Shown piece by piece: positions 10,313-19,711 of a stretch of DNA of 64,000 bases. The DNA lies in the NCBI RefSeq assembly GCF_001598035.1, contig NZ_CP014835.1:744001-808000 (forward strand), given 5' to 3'. Position 1 is the first letter of the stretch; each line of letters opens with the position of its first letter. The notes under the pieces were generated by a model. The model was not told the origin of the DNA. It saw nothing but the letters and a program-made list of their open reading frames with translations, and searched no databases. The translations under genes and the position numbers were made by a program. The stretch is from Streptococcus halotolerans. Its GTDB lineage: Bacteria; Bacillota; Bacilli; Lactobacillales; Streptococcaceae.

Positions 10313-10342
10313 GAAGTTGGGGCGCACGGTCCCAACTTTTTT
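10311..10342 (+). terminator. Terminator next to the IS630 left end
   Basis: AGTTGGG and CCCAACT pair around an 8-base loop and are followed by TTTTTT. The T tract is immediately followed by the IS630 terminal repeat, so the element appears to have landed in, or right after, a terminator. Confidence 0.65.
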
Positions 10343-10381
10343 ATACTCAACAAAAATCAAAAAACAACTTATAATAGGACT

Positions 10382-10888
10382 ATGAAACTATCGACAACAC
10401 AAATTAATGAATTAAAAACTTACTTAAAAGATCAAGCGTTCTCACCATTCCATAGACGCCTTCAATTGGTGCTATTTAGGGCAAAAGGTCTCACTTATAA
10501 AGAAATCACCACTCTTATTGGCTTTTCAAAGTATGCTATTTGGAGCTTAACGCGTAAATACGAAGCAGAAGGTATCTCAGCTCTCCTTAAAGAAACACGT
10601 GGTGGTCGATATCACCAGTATCTGACTCATGAGGAAGAGGAAGCTTTTTTAAACGAGCAGCTAACAGCGTCATTAACTGGTGACTCCGTGACAATCAACT
10701 CTCTTTATCAAGCTTATCAAGAGCGTGTTGGGAAACAGACAACACGAGAGGGGTTCTATGCCCTATTGAAGCGCCATGGTTGGCGTAAAGTAACCCCAAG
10801 ACCAGAACATCCTAAAAAAGCAGATGCTAAAACTATTTTAGCGTCTAAAAATAAAATCTTCATTCAAGAAGGCGAGAAAGCGCTTTAA
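10382..10888 (+). CDS. IS630 transposase, N-terminal half
   Basis: A 168-residue N-terminal part with helix-turn-helix folds (LTYKEITTLIGFSKYAIWSL region, about 35-55) that would bind the terminal repeats, then a second winged-helix-like part. The ATG at 10382 lies just inside the left end. The frame closes with AAAGCGCTTTAA, while the catalytic half continues in the +1 frame. Either a real +1 frameshift mutation or programmed shifting links the two. Confidence 0.8.
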   Translation: MKLSTTQINELKTYLKDQAFSPFHRRLQLVLFRAKGLTYKEITTLIGFSKYAIWSLTRKYEAEGISALLKETRGGRYHQYLTHEEEEAFLNEQLTASLTGDSVTINSLYQAYQERVGKQTTREGFYALLKRHGWRKVTPRPEHPKKADAKTILASKNKIFIQEGEKAL

Positions 10889-10919
10889 AGACAGTCGTCG
10901 TTACAACAAAGTAAGACTA

Positions 10920-11423
10920 ATGTATCAAGACGAAGCTGGTTTTGGTCGTATCAGTAAAATCGGGAAGGCATGGGCTCCGAAAGGGGCTCGCCCACATGTC
11001 CACAGCCACTATATTCGAGAATATCGCTATTGTTATGGTGCTGTCGATGCCCATACAGGAGACTCTTTCTTCATCATTGCTGGGGGCTGTAACACAAACT
11101 GGATGAACGGGTTCCTTAAGCAATTATCAGCAGCTTATCCTCATGATTATATTTTACTCGTCATGGATAACGCCTTTTGGCACAAATCAAGGACGTTAGA
11201 GAAACCTGCCAACATTGGCTTTGAGTTCATTCCCCCTTATACACCTGAGATGAATCCTATTGAGCAAGTCTGGGCTGAGATTCGCAAGAGAGGCTTTAAG
11301 AATAAAGCATTTAAAACACTTGATGACGTGGTGAACAGGCTACAAGAAGTGATTCAAGGATTAGAACAGTCAATTTTAAAAAATATCGTCAACAGACAAT
11401 GGTTACAGAAAGTTAGTTTTTGA
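10920..11423 (+). CDS. IS630 transposase, catalytic half
   Basis: A 167-residue DDE domain. The three catalytic acids are visible: Asp in MYQDEAGFG (about residue 4), Asp in LVMDNAFWH (about 82) and Glu in PEMNPIEQVW (about 118). The frame is open upstream to the IS N-terminal half without a stop for at least 20 codons (RRYNKVRLMYQ), so the ATG given is just the first Met. Function requires fusion with the upstream half by a +1 shift, or the element is dead. Confidence 0.8.
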   Translation: MYQDEAGFGRISKIGKAWAPKGARPHVHSHYIREYRYCYGAVDAHTGDSFFIIAGGCNTNWMNGFLKQLSAAYPHDYILLVMDNAFWHKSRTLEKPANIGFEFIPPYTPEMNPIEQVWAEIRKRGFKNKAFKTLDDVVNRLQEVIQGLEQSILKNIVNRQWLQKVSF

Positions 11424-11480
11424 TTTTGGTTGAGTATTATTTACCGTGGACGGAAAGTATTCAAAACAACTGTAAAATAG

Positions 11481-11519
11481 AAAACATTCCAGAGTCAGTC
11501 CAGACTTTGGAATGTTTTT
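11481..11519. terminator. Bidirectional terminator
   Basis: A long hairpin: AACATTCCA and TGGAATGTT, with an inner AGTC/GACT, followed by T runs on both strands. It lies downstream of the IS630 element and of the minus-strand gene at 11651. Confidence 0.75.
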
Positions 11520-11650
11520 CAATATACCTCGTTATTGGGCGCTTACGGACAAATGATTGTAAAATAAGTTCCTTAAACCATAAAAAAAATAGAACAAAGG
11601 TCGCTCCTATCGCGTTAGCAACCCTTGCTCCATTATTGGTACTATTTGAT

Positions 11651-12304
11651 TTATGATGATAACGTTCTTAATTTCAGTGTTTTTCGGCTAATCACAACAA
11701 ACAGTAACATCAGCAACTCGTACAAACCAAAAAAGACTATAAAACAGTGCCTAAAGAAAGACTCGGGCAGGACATTGATAATGGGATCTGTGTAGGGATT
11801 AAAAAGCCAACTACTATCGCCAGGAAAGAGCATTTGATGAAAGAGCGTAAAAAACTCATTAAATCCTACTGCTATGCCCAATAATCCAATAAAAATAGGG
11901 AAAATAGCTGCTATTAGATAGAGTTTCTGATAAATAAACAGTGATTTATGTCGCCACGATTTAATCAAAAAATAAACTGTCGGCAAACTTGTTATTAAGA
12001 AAACCAATTGAGCCAAATGAAATAAGCCTTTGACATCTGAAAAATGCTTGAGCCCGTCTTTTGATGATGGGAAATCCGGCATATCTAGAACGTGATGGAA
12101 AGGATTGGTCAAGTAGCTCAAGAGATGATTGTAATTATCCAATAGATCCTCTTTAGAAAGCTTGACCATGTCTAAAAGGTTAAGTCTGTCAATTTCTAAG
12201 GGATAAGCCAACCAAGCTAGATAAATTGTTAAAAGAATGGCTAAAGCAAGAAGCCAAATAATACTAAGCAACGCTAACAATCGCTGACTAAGAATAGTTT
12301 TCAT
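11651..12304 (-). CDS. TIGR01906/DUF1461 membrane protein
   Basis: A 217-residue integral membrane protein with an N-terminal helix (about 10-30), a large extracytoplasmic loop (about 35-90) and three further helices (about 92-112, 125-148, 185-207). This layout and its position after the HAD phosphatase fit the TIGR01906/DUF1461 family of lactobacillales, whose function is unknown. A GAGG site precedes the ATG. It is the last gene of the hemW-thioesterase-Nudix-HAD run. Confidence 0.8.
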   Translation of the reverse strand: MKTILSQRLLALLSIIWLLALAILLTIYLAWLAYPLEIDRLNLLDMVKLSKEDLLDNYNHLLSYLTNPFHHVLDMPDFPSSKDGLKHFSDVKGLFHLAQLVFLITSLPTVYFLIKSWRHKSLFIYQKLYLIAAIFPIFIGLLGIAVGFNEFFTLFHQMLFPGDSSWLFNPYTDPIINVLPESFFRHCFIVFFGLYELLMLLFVVISRKTLKLRTLSS

Positions 12305-12397
12305 GAATACCTCAACTAATGTCTGTTATTAAAACGAGATGAGATGGTACTTCTCTTCTACCATTTGATAGCTTATCACGACATTCTTAAGGTAAAC

Positions 12398-13171
12398 TTA
12401 TTTATCTTCAAAGGACCATTCTGCCAAAGAATCCAAAACATGTGTCGGTTGGATAGGCAAAGAAGTGACTTCTTCCTTTTTGGTAAAGCCCGTCAAAACC
12501 AAAAGCGTGTCGATGTCATTTTTAATACCTGCCGTGATATCGGTCAAGTAATTATCCCCAACCATAATAGCTTCTTCGCGTTTGACACCAAGGCGTTCCA
12601 AAGCCTTGTTCATGATAATAGCTTCAGGTTTTCCGATAATAACTGGAGTGATACGCGTCGCAGCTTCTAAGAGTGCTAGAAGTGATCCTGCTCCTGGCAT
12701 CAGACCACGTTCGGTCGGAATATTTAAGTCAGGATTGGTTCCGATGAAAAAAGCACCTTTTTGAATAGCCAACGTTGCCACTGCTAGCTGCTCGTAGGTT
12801 ACCTGAGAATCCAGACCAACTACAACGTAGGCTGGATTTTCCTCATCATGGATATATCCTGCTATCTCAATAGCTGTTTTCAAGCCTTTTTCACCAATGA
12901 CATAAGCTGATTTACCACGATTCATGTCGTTCATATAATCGACAGTTGCTAATGTGGCTGTGTAGATTGTCTCAAGTGGCGTATTGACATTGAACTTGCT
13001 AGAAAGCATTTCTTGAACCATCTCAGGTGTTCTAGTCGTATTATTGGTTACCAACAAATACGGAATGTCACGCTTCTGCAAATCAATAATGAACTGCTCC
13101 CCTGCAGGAATGCGCTCGTTTCCTTTATAAATAGTACCGTCTAAATCTATTAAATAGCCTTTATAAGCCAT
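12398..13171 (-). CDS. HAD-IIA (NagD-like) phosphatase
   Basis: A 257-residue haloacid dehalogenase-type phosphatase. Motif I DLDGTIY is at about residues 9-15 (two catalytic Asp), motif II at TNNTTR (about 42-47), the Lys in IGKPEA at about 178 and motif [12 protein letters not shown] at about 202-210. It matches the TIGR01457 subgroup of small NagD-like phosphatases, which dephosphorylate sugar phosphates or nucleotides; the substrate here is unknown. It follows the Nudix gene by 23 bases. Confidence 0.9.
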   Translation of the reverse strand: MAYKGYLIDLDGTIYKGNERIPAGEQFIIDLQKRDIPYLLVTNNTTRTPEMVQEMLSSKFNVNTPLETIYTATLATVDYMNDMNRGKSAYVIGEKGLKTAIEIAGYIHDEENPAYVVVGLDSQVTYEQLAVATLAIQKGAFFIGTNPDLNIPTERGLMPGAGSLLALLEAATRITPVIIGKPEAIIMNKALERLGVKREEAIMVGDNYLTDITAGIKNDIDTLLVLTGFTKKEEVTSLPIQPTHVLDSLAEWSFEDK

Positions 13172-13194
13172 AATGTCCTCTCATATTTATCGTA

Positions 13195-13812
13195 TCAATC
13201 AAAAACCGTCTCCCAGTGCTTAGCTCGATAAGCCTCATAGCACAGACGAATTTGTTTAGCAGTTGTTTTATTTTGTGACAATTCAGGGAGTTGATCTAAG
13301 TCAAAATATTTGGCATCAAGTGTTTCTGAATTAGCTTGAAAAGATCCCCTGATATAGTGGCAAAGCACAAAATGCTTGATAACCCTGACTGCCGTATTAG
13401 ATTGATTGTTTTTGCGCTTATCCTGTACTGCCACCAAACGTGTAGCCTCGACTTCAAAGCCAGTTTCTTCTTTAACTTCTTTGATGGTATTTGACAAGAT
13501 AGATTCTTGAACATCACACCACCCTCCAGGAAGCGCCCATAGCCCATTAGCTTCTTGGACTAATAGAACCTTATCCTCCTCAAAAATAGCTGCTCTAGTG
13601 TCAATTTTAGGCGTCTGATAACCATCTTCGCTAGCAAATAGTTCTGTCACTGTTGAGTGGGGAATGCCTGAAACATCACTCAACATTTGGCTAGCTATGT
13701 CCCGGATCTCCTCATAACGCTCACGATCAAAAACCTCTGGATCATAAGCCAAACCATTTTGGGCCAGAGCTTGCAACCGCACTGCCCATTCTAACCAAGC
13801 CTCTTCTTTCAT
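13195..13812 (-). CDS. Nudix hydrolase
   Basis: A 205-residue protein with an N-terminal helical Nudix_N-type domain (about 1-60) and a C-terminal Nudix domain. The Nudix box begins GGWCDVQESILSNTIKEVKE and ends ETGFEV (about 96-120), with the REVKEETG-type core slightly altered. It should hydrolyse a nucleoside diphosphate linked to another moiety in the cytosol. The start at 13812 is preceded by GGAGGAGG and abuts the thioesterase stop, so the two genes are coupled. Confidence 0.88.
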   Translation of the reverse strand: MKEEAWLEWAVRLQALAQNGLAYDPEVFDRERYEEIRDIASQMLSDVSGIPHSTVTELFASEDGYQTPKIDTRAAIFEEDKVLLVQEANGLWALPGGWCDVQESILSNTIKEVKEETGFEVEATRLVAVQDKRKNNQSNTAVRVIKHFVLCHYIRGSFQANSETLDAKYFDLDQLPELSQNKTTAKQIRLCYEAYRAKHWETVFD

Positions 13813-13813
13813 G

Positions 13814-14554
13814 CTAAACCTCCTCCGGGACAAGGCCCCACTCGAGGATCGCTTGGGCATTGACTTGTCCATCTGTTGTGATTTGGTGGCGACTAATGTT
13901 ATCTTCTAAAAGCACTTCTGAAACGATATCACGCCCATAATGGATTTCTTTGATATACTTGAAGGCAATATGTTTAGGGTAATGGCTTCTAAGAAACGCA
14001 AGGGGCATGACATCATAAATCCAATCAAAATACTTACTATTATTGACATGACCATTCATATCCAAGTCAAAATAGCGAACATGGTAGTCCGTTTTGTCAG
14101 CATTTTCTAAGAGGGGATACTTGGGACCTCGTCTCACTTTTTTGACAAATTCAGAATCAAAAACCTTGATTAAGTCCACTGGAACAGGAGCGACTTTTCG
14201 TGTCTTAAAATCAATCAAGACAAAGCTTGCAGCGATGGTCATAATTTTCTGACCATCTTGTCCCAGGATATCAAAATCGCGATAACAAAAGAGTTTATTA
14301 TACGATTTGGCTTCTGTTTCAATGGTAATGGTTTCCGAAAACTTGGGTAACCTTTCAATGTGAATGTCATAATCGGTGATAACCCAAACTAACCCATAAG
14401 TATCCAAAACATACTGATCAGACACACCTAAGGCTGCTGATTGCAGACCAGAGACCTGTAAGGCTGCTGACAATAAATATGGTAGTTTGGCACAGTGATT
14501 GACATCTGTTTCGTAAAATGGAATCTCGTAACTAGTACTATATCGCTTTCCCAT
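13814..14554 (-). CDS. Acyl-ACP thioesterase
   Basis: A 246-residue double-hotdog protein. The first half has FYETDVNHCAKLPYLL (about 12-27), and the second hotdog has the conserved RYFDLDMNGHVNNSKYFDW pattern (about 150-168) with the active-site Asn and His. Such enzymes release fatty acids from acyl carrier protein. The start at 14554 has GAAGGACA upstream. It lies between hemW and the Nudix gene in the same transcription unit. Confidence 0.88.
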   Translation of the reverse strand: MGKRYSTSYEIPFYETDVNHCAKLPYLLSAALQVSGLQSAALGVSDQYVLDTYGLVWVITDYDIHIERLPKFSETITIETEAKSYNKLFCYRDFDILGQDGQKIMTIAASFVLIDFKTRKVAPVPVDLIKVFDSEFVKKVRRGPKYPLLENADKTDYHVRYFDLDMNGHVNNSKYFDWIYDVMPLAFLRSHYPKHIAFKYIKEIHYGRDIVSEVLLEDNISRHQITTDGQVNAQAILEWGLVPEEV

Positions 14555-14589
14555 GCTTGTCCTTCTTTCTATCATTATCCCAATAGGAA

Positions 14590-15741
14590 CTAATCCTTAT
14601 CATCAGACACATCAATGATGAATTTCTCAGCGACTGTGTCTCCTAGAAAGAGCCCCTTTTTGGTCATACGAATTGTGTCCTCTTCAAGAATCAACAGACC
14701 ATCCTTGACCAAATCAGCTACGATTTGACCATAGCGCTCTTCAAACCCAACACCAAATTTTTCTTCAAAATGACTAATAGAAACACCAGATTTTTTGCGC
14801 AGTCCGAGAAAAAATTCCTCTTCCATCATTTCTTCTTTGCTAAGGATATCTTCGCCTAGGCGAGAATGCCCATGCTCTTTAATGGCTTTAAGATAATGTT
14901 GAATAGGACCACGGTTGCGGTAGCGTATGCCATCAAGATATCCAGAGGCCCCTGCGCCGACACCGTAATACTCCACATTATCCCAGTACATGAGATTGTG
15001 TCGGCTTTCAAAACCTGGCTTGGTGAAATTGGAAATTTCATAATGCTCAAAACCATTTTTTTCCAATTCATTGATGATATAAGTAAACATATCTGCTTCA
15101 ATATCTTCATTTGGCAGGTGCAGACGTCCTCGGCGCTGCTTGTTCATAAAAACGGTGTGATTTTCTAAAATCAAACTATAAAGGCTAAGATGGGGAATAT
15201 CCAAAGCTAAAGCCTTGCGAACATTCTCTTCTACTTGCTCCATTGTCTGATTTGGCAGTGCATAGATCAAGTCTATCGAAATATTGGTTAAGCCAGCAGC
15301 CTTGAGCGCATTGATACTTTCATAAATCTGAGCTTCATTATGACTACGACCAATCTGCTTGAGCTGCTTGTCAAAGAAAGTCTGAACTCCTAGAGAAACA
15401 CGATTGACAGCTGATTTTTTTAAAACAGCAATCTTCTCTGGTGTCAAATCCCCTGGATTAGCTTCAATAGTGAATTCTTCAAGCATCTCTAGGTTAATAT
15501 TTTTCTCTAAATGAGTTAGCAAATAATCCAACTGCTCAGCTGTGATAGCTGTTGGCGTTCCCCCGCCGATGTAAAGCGTCTTTAAGTCATGAATATCATA
15601 AAACTCGAATTCACGAATAAGAGCCTGAAGATACTCATCCACAGGTTGATTTTTAATAAATACTTTTGAAAAATCACAATAATAGCAAATTTGTGTGCAA
15701 AAAGGAATGTGTACGTAAGCTGAAGTTGGTTTATTAAACAT
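14590..15741 (-). CDS. hemW: Radical SAM haem chaperone HemW
   Basis: A 383-residue radical SAM protein. The CxxxCxxC cluster motif is CTQICYYC at about residues 15-22, followed by the GGGTPT motif (about 60-65). The family is often mislabelled oxygen-independent coproporphyrinogen oxidase (HemN), but the CxxxCxxC without the fourth HemN-specific cysteine marks HemW, a haem-binding chaperone. The Shine-Dalgarno match is poor. It begins the downstream four-gene run. Confidence 0.92.
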   Translation of the reverse strand: MFNKPTSAYVHIPFCTQICYYCDFSKVFIKNQPVDEYLQALIREFEFYDIHDLKTLYIGGGTPTAITAEQLDYLLTHLEKNINLEMLEEFTIEANPGDLTPEKIAVLKKSAVNRVSLGVQTFFDKQLKQIGRSHNEAQIYESINALKAAGLTNISIDLIYALPNQTMEQVEENVRKALALDIPHLSLYSLILENHTVFMNKQRRGRLHLPNEDIEADMFTYIINELEKNGFEHYEISNFTKPGFESRHNLMYWDNVEYYGVGAGASGYLDGIRYRNRGPIQHYLKAIKEHGHSRLGEDILSKEEMMEEEFFLGLRKKSGVSISHFEEKFGVGFEERYGQIVADLVKDGLLILEEDTIRMTKKGLFLGDTVAEKFIIDVSDDKD

Positions 15742-15788
15742 ATTAATATTTTAGCATTTTTATGAGGTCTTGGCACGACTGGAAAATA

Positions 15789-15816
15789 GAAAAAGAGGTA
15801 TAACACTCTACCTCTC
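15789..15816 (-). terminator. Terminator after thiI
   Basis: On the minus strand AGAGGTA and TACCTCT pair around an 8-base loop and are followed by TTTTTCT. It lies 30 bases after the thiI stop and closes the desulfurase-thiI unit. Confidence 0.8.
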
Positions 15817-15847
15817 AAAATTATCGGCTAGCATTTCTAACCTTATC

Positions 15848-17068
15848 CTATAAAAGCTCATCAATGAGATCATCCACCGCATCAGCTGTTTCATTAGGTG
15901 TGATTTCAGTGACCATGATGCCTGCTACGGCACGCTCAACAAGTCCTTCAACGTCAAGGCGGGCTTCATATTGCTCAACATTTTTTATCTTAGGATTTGT
16001 CTTAGGACGGTCTGGAGCAAAAATCGTACAGCAATCTTCAAATGGTTGAATAGAGATGTTAAACGTATCAATCTGTTCAGCTAAAGCAATAATTTCCAAT
16101 TTATCCATAGTCACCACTGGACGGATGACTGGTGTACTAGTGACTGCATTAATCGCCTGCATTGACTCTAGAGTCTGACTAGCGACCTGCCCAAGACTTT
16201 CACCATTGATAATCACGCGTCCATCACGTTTTTCACGAATGCGATCTGTGATACGCATCATAAAACGGCGTGTTAAGGTCATCAAGTAGGCTTCAGGAGC
16301 TTTTTCCTTAATTTCCTCTTGAATTTCAGTGAAAGGTACTTCGATAAATTGAATGTTCCCACCAAATTTTGTCAATTTACGGGTTAAATCTTGGGCTTTT
16401 TTTAGAGCACCTGGACTAGTATACGGAGGGCTGGCAAAGTGAACCGCTTCAATATCAACACCACGTTTAAGAGCCAAGTAGCCTGCAACTGGCGAATCAA
16501 TTCCTCCAGATAACATAAGCATTCCTTTTCCAGCCGTACCTACTGGAAGCCCGCCAGCACCTCTAATCTCTTCGTGTGAAATATAAGCTGCTTCGTCACG
16601 AATTTCAACCTTAAGATTAACATCTGGCTTTTTCATTTGAGCTTTGATATTTGGAAGAACCTCAAATACCGCTCCTCCAAGGGTATGATTCAATTGTGTC
16701 GAATCCAACTCAAACTGATGGTCGCTACGTTTACTTGACACTTTAAACGTCAAACCTTCCTGATACAAGTCGGTCATAATGGTTTGAACGGCTTTCGTTA
16801 AAACAGTGACATCTTTTTCGACACGGTAAACAGGATTGAACGCTTGAATACCAAAGATTTGCTTTAGAGACTCGGCCACAGGTTCATAATCTGCACCATT
16901 TAAGAAAACATGACAACGATCACGGTCTGCTGTTACCTTTACTTCAGGATAGATTGACAAAACGTCCTGAATATTTCGGCGTAGCTTGTTGATGAAACGC
17001 ATGCGATTCTTTCCTTTGGTTGACAGTTCACCGTAGCGAACCATGATTTCTGAATATTGTAGGTTCAT
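15848..17068 (-). CDS. thiI: tRNA 4-thiouridine synthase ThiI
   Basis: A 406-residue protein with an N-terminal ferredoxin-like and THUMP domain (about 1-165) and a PP-loop ATP pyrophosphatase domain whose SGGIDSP motif is at about residues 187-193. ThiI thiolates U8 of tRNA using persulfide sulfur. A rhodanese domain is absent, as usual in Gram-positives. It lies 14 bases after a cysteine desulfurase gene, its sulfur donor. Confidence 0.95.
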   Translation of the reverse strand: MNLQYSEIMVRYGELSTKGKNRMRFINKLRRNIQDVLSIYPEVKVTADRDRCHVFLNGADYEPVAESLKQIFGIQAFNPVYRVEKDVTVLTKAVQTIMTDLYQEGLTFKVSSKRSDHQFELDSTQLNHTLGGAVFEVLPNIKAQMKKPDVNLKVEIRDEAAYISHEEIRGAGGLPVGTAGKGMLMLSGGIDSPVAGYLALKRGVDIEAVHFASPPYTSPGALKKAQDLTRKLTKFGGNIQFIEVPFTEIQEEIKEKAPEAYLMTLTRRFMMRITDRIREKRDGRVIINGESLGQVASQTLESMQAINAVTSTPVIRPVVTMDKLEIIALAEQIDTFNISIQPFEDCCTIFAPDRPKTNPKIKNVEQYEARLDVEGLVERAVAGIMVTEITPNETADAVDDLIDELL

Positions 17069-17082
17069 TATTATACTTTCTA

Positions 17083-18225
17083 TTATCTTACTTTTTGGGT
17101 TTTGGCATAAACTTGTTTAAAGATGGTCAAAAATTGCTCGACCTGCCCCATATCATTGTCATCATCCAAACTAACACGGACAGCAGTTTGAGCATCCTTG
17201 CTTGGAACACCCATAGAAATCAGGGTTCCCGCAGGTTTCCCAGCTTTTGAGGAACAAGCTGATGTGGTCGAGATGAAAATATCATGTTCTTCGAAAGCAT
17301 GGACAATCACTTCGCCTCGAACGCCCTTGATACCAAAAGTAATTATATTTGGGGCAAATTCATCCCGTCCTGAAAAGATAAGAATATCCTCATATTTAGC
17401 CAATTCATCCAAGATGATGTCCTTCATTTTGGCCAGTTTAGGCAGTGCCACGTCCTCCTTATCTTTGACAAGACGGAGCGCCTTTGCCATAGAAGCAATA
17501 CCAGCCACATTCTCAGTTGTTGAACGGAGATCTTTCTCTTGACCACCACCTGTTAAAAGAGGGCTTATTTTCTTGCCTATTTTTTTATAGAGAAATCCTA
17601 CGCCACGAACAGCGTGGAACTTATGACCAGAGAAAGACGCCAAATCAACTCGATCTGTTAAATAAAGTTCCTTTGGAATTTTTCCAATAGCCTGAACCGC
17701 ATCCACATGGAAGGTTAGGTTGGGACGCTCAGCCAACAGTTTTGAGATTTCTTGAATAGGCTGAATGGCCCCAACTTCGTTATTGACCGCCATAACTGAT
17801 ACTAAAATCGTGTCTGGGCGCAGCAAGCCTTTCAGAGCTTCTATGTCCACAAAACCACGACTATCTACTGGTGCATAAGAAACATCAAACCCCTGCTGAC
17901 TCAACCATTTGGCAGATTCTTTGACTGCAGGATGTTCAATGGCCGAGACGATGATATGCTTACCAAAAGCCCGCTTTTCAAAGGCTATCCCCTTAATGGC
18001 CCAATTATCACTTTCCGTTCCACCTGAAGTAAAGAAAATTTCAGCTGGCTCTTTTCCTAATAGATCCGCAATTTGCTTGCGAGAAGCTTCCAAAATACGA
18101 GTTGACTGATTTCCCAAGCGGTGCAAACTGGATGGATTCCCCCAAATCTTAGTTGTTACCTCTTGGTAAGTTCTAAGGGCTTCAGGATAAGTTTGTGTAG
18201 TGCTTGCATTATCAAAAAAAATCAC
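17083..18225 (-). CDS. Cysteine desulfurase
   Basis: A 380-residue class V aminotransferase-fold enzyme of the NifS/IscS type. The PLP-binding lysine is in [10 protein letters not shown] (about residues 199-208), a conserved His is in the GGTESDNWA region, and the catalytic cysteine loop is [11 protein letters not shown] (about 323-333). It removes sulfur from cysteine and delivers it to the ThiI encoded next door. The start appears to be GTG with a weak ribosome binding site. Because it is paired with thiI it is probably a dedicated tRNA-thiolation donor. Confidence 0.92.
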   Translation of the reverse strand: MIFFDNASTTQTYPEALRTYQEVTTKIWGNPSSLHRLGNQSTRILEASRKQIADLLGKEPAEIFFTSGGTESDNWAIKGIAFEKRAFGKHIIVSAIEHPAVKESAKWLSQQGFDVSYAPVDSRGFVDIEALKGLLRPDTILVSVMAVNNEVGAIQPIQEISKLLAERPNLTFHVDAVQAIGKIPKELYLTDRVDLASFSGHKFHAVRGVGFLYKKIGKKISPLLTGGGQEKDLRSTTENVAGIASMAKALRLVKDKEDVALPKLAKMKDIILDELAKYEDILIFSGRDEFAPNIITFGIKGVRGEVIVHAFEEHDIFISTTSACSSKAGKPAGTLISMGVPSKDAQTAVRVSLDDDNDMGQVEQFLTIFKQVYAKTQKVR

Positions 18226-18453
18226 TAAAAATGACCAACTTTCTCTTACTATTGAACAAGATAAGGTCTGGAGGTAAGACTAACCTTGCATTTTCGACTA
18301 TTTATTATAGCATAAATCCTTTTTAAATAGGTTTTCAATTCATTAGTAAAAGGCTTTCAAACTTTAGTGCTAAAAAGAATATACTTACCTGCTATTTTTG
18401 CATGATTTTTTTCGAATTAAATCATATAATATAGTCTATAAAAGGAGGACATC

Positions 18454-18903
18454 ATGCCACAACAGTATTCTCGAAAATCTAAACAAGAAGGACAAAAAGA
18501 CAAACGTCGTCCTACTGAACATATCAAATCCGGCTTGACAGCCTTTCAAAAAACCTTAGCCCTAATTGGTTCTATCTTGTCGATTATTGTCGCTTCTATT
18601 ACGATTACTAATTTTATTCGTAATAATGGTGCAACCACTAATGATAAGACGCCTTCTTCAACAGTTGTGATTCAAAACAATGGCAGCCAAGGTGCTTCAA
18701 ATACTAATTCCGATACTACCAACACCGAAACCTCATCAAGCAGTTCACCAGATTATCAGAGCGATGTTACTAGTCCAGACAGTCCTCAAGATATCACTAA
18801 TGACGACACGTCCACTACCCCAACACCTGACGCTGATGCAACGACTGCTTCTTCGGCTCCCCAAACTGACGTAACAAGCGATCAAACCACAACAACCCCA
18901 TAA
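18454..18903 (+). CDS. Ser/Thr-rich membrane-anchored protein
   Basis: A 149-residue protein. The first 30 residues are basic and cytoplasmic, a single hydrophobic segment lies at about 33-53, and the remainder is a low-complexity Ser/Thr/Asp/Asn-rich tail that would face outside. No LPXTG motif is present. It resembles the uncharacterised DUF6556-type streptococcal proteins. AAAGGAGG precedes the ATG, and a TATAAT at 18425-18430 could be its -10 box. A strong terminator follows. Confidence 0.8.
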   Translation: MPQQYSRKSKQEGQKDKRRPTEHIKSGLTAFQKTLALIGSILSIIVASITITNFIRNNGATTNDKTPSSTVVIQNNGSQGASNTNSDTTNTETSSSSSPDYQSDVTSPDSPQDITNDDTSTTPTPDADATTASSAPQTDVTSDQTTTTP

Positions 18904-18908
18904 CATCA

Positions 18909-18948
18909 GAAAGAGTCTGAGAAATCGTTTATCTCAGGCTCTTTTTTT
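18909..18948. terminator. Terminator, probably bidirectional
   Basis: AGAGTCTGAGA and TCTCAGGCTCT pair around a 9-base loop and are followed by seven T. It separates the convergent Ser/Thr-rich gene and msrB. Confidence 0.85.
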
Positions 18949-18961
18949 ATCAATCATTTCA

Positions 18962-19396
18962 TTAGTCAAATAAGGCTAAAAAGTCACCGTAACCGGCTGA
19001 CTCCAGCTCTTCATAAGGAATAAATTTGAGGGCTGCGGAATTAATACAGTAGCGTAAACCTCCAGTTTCGGCAGGACCATCATTAAAAACATGTCCCAAA
19101 TGTGACCCAGCTTCACGGCTTTTCACTTCGATACGTCTCATAAAATGAGAACGGTCATCGTGATTAGTCACCCGTCTATTATCCACAGGTTTTGTAAAAG
19201 CTGGCCATCCACAACCAGAATTATATTTATCAAGCGATGAAAAGAGTACCTCACCGCTAACCACATCCACATAGATCCCTTTTTCGAAGAATTCATCATA
19301 TTTTCCTGTAAAGGCACGTTCTGTTGCAGCATTTTGCGTCACTTCATAAGCCAAGTCACCAATCCGTTGGCGTAGTTCTTCTTGTGATTCTGTCAT
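18962..19396 (-). CDS. msrB: Peptide methionine-R-sulfoxide reductase
   Basis: A 144-residue single-domain MsrB that reduces the R form of methionine sulfoxide in proteins. The conserved GCGWPAF is at about residues 61-67, and the catalytic Cys is in RYCINSAAL at about 117. The CxxC zinc pairs of some MsrB proteins are absent. The start at 19396 has GGAGG upstream; 24 further in-frame codons have no such site. It is a stand-alone gene next to glutathione reductase, so both neighbours handle oxidative damage. Confidence 0.93.
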   Translation of the reverse strand: MTESQEELRQRIGDLAYEVTQNAATERAFTGKYDEFFEKGIYVDVVSGEVLFSSLDKYNSGCGWPAFTKPVDNRRVTNHDDRSHFMRRIEVKSREAGSHLGHVFNDGPAETGGLRYCINSAALKFIPYEELESAGYGDFLALFD

Positions 19397-19534
19397 ACAT
19401 CCTCCTATTCCCTTTTTTAAAATATTTTGAGTTGTTCCCACTTCCCCAAAACCTGAAAAAATGATCATTAAAATTACCTAATGAAAAAGCATTCTAGCAA
19501 AACGAACGTCGCATCCCTGATTAAATAACAAGAC

Positions 19535-19595
19535 TAGATTTGCTTATCCCATGGCTACAAATTCTTATGCACCAGTCGGATGACTAGCCAAAGTA
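19535..19595 (-). pseudogene. Relic of a second disulfide reductase 3' end
   Basis: Read on the minus strand, this segment gives A-S-H-P-T-G-A-stop-E-F-V-A-M-G-stop, closely following the end of the gor gene (A-I-H-P-T-G-A-E-E-F-V-T-M-R-stop) at about 19712-19760. About 50 bases are clearly alike. It seems to be the decayed tail of a duplicated or second pyridine-nucleotide disulfide reductase gene. Confidence 0.6.
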
Positions 19596-19711
19596 GTCAA
19601 AAATTGACTACTTAAGAGGATAAACAATGCCTTTCCAGTTATTAATAAAAGCTATACAATCAAGATAAAAATGATCGCGATTAAATGTGATACTGACCAA
19701 ACAAAATCTTC

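Larger units (their letters stand above)
10343..11437 (+). mobile_element. IS630-family insertion sequence
   Basis: A 1,095-bp element bounded by imperfect inverted repeats. The left end is ATACTCAACAAAAATCAAAA; the right end is the inverse of ATACTCAACCAAAATCAAAA. Inside are the two halves of an IS630 transposase. IS630-type elements insert at TA dinucleotides; the flanks here (TT on the left, TA on the right) do not give a clean duplication. Its right end is the source of the first 51 bases of the 165-bp repeats at 21196 and 34060. Confidence 0.88.

Noticed and set aside
11420..11656. A plus-strand frame after the IS630 transposase
   Set aside because: It runs through the IS end and a strong terminator; composition is not protein-like.
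14590..15741. Calling the radical SAM gene hemN
   Set aside because: The cluster motif is CxxxCxxC without the HemN-specific extra cysteine, and no other haem-synthesis gene is nearby, so HemW is the better call.
18605..18630. A competence-type box (TATTCGTA) near 18.6 kb
   Set aside because: It lies inside the coding sequence of the Ser/Thr-rich protein, with no gene positioned to use it.
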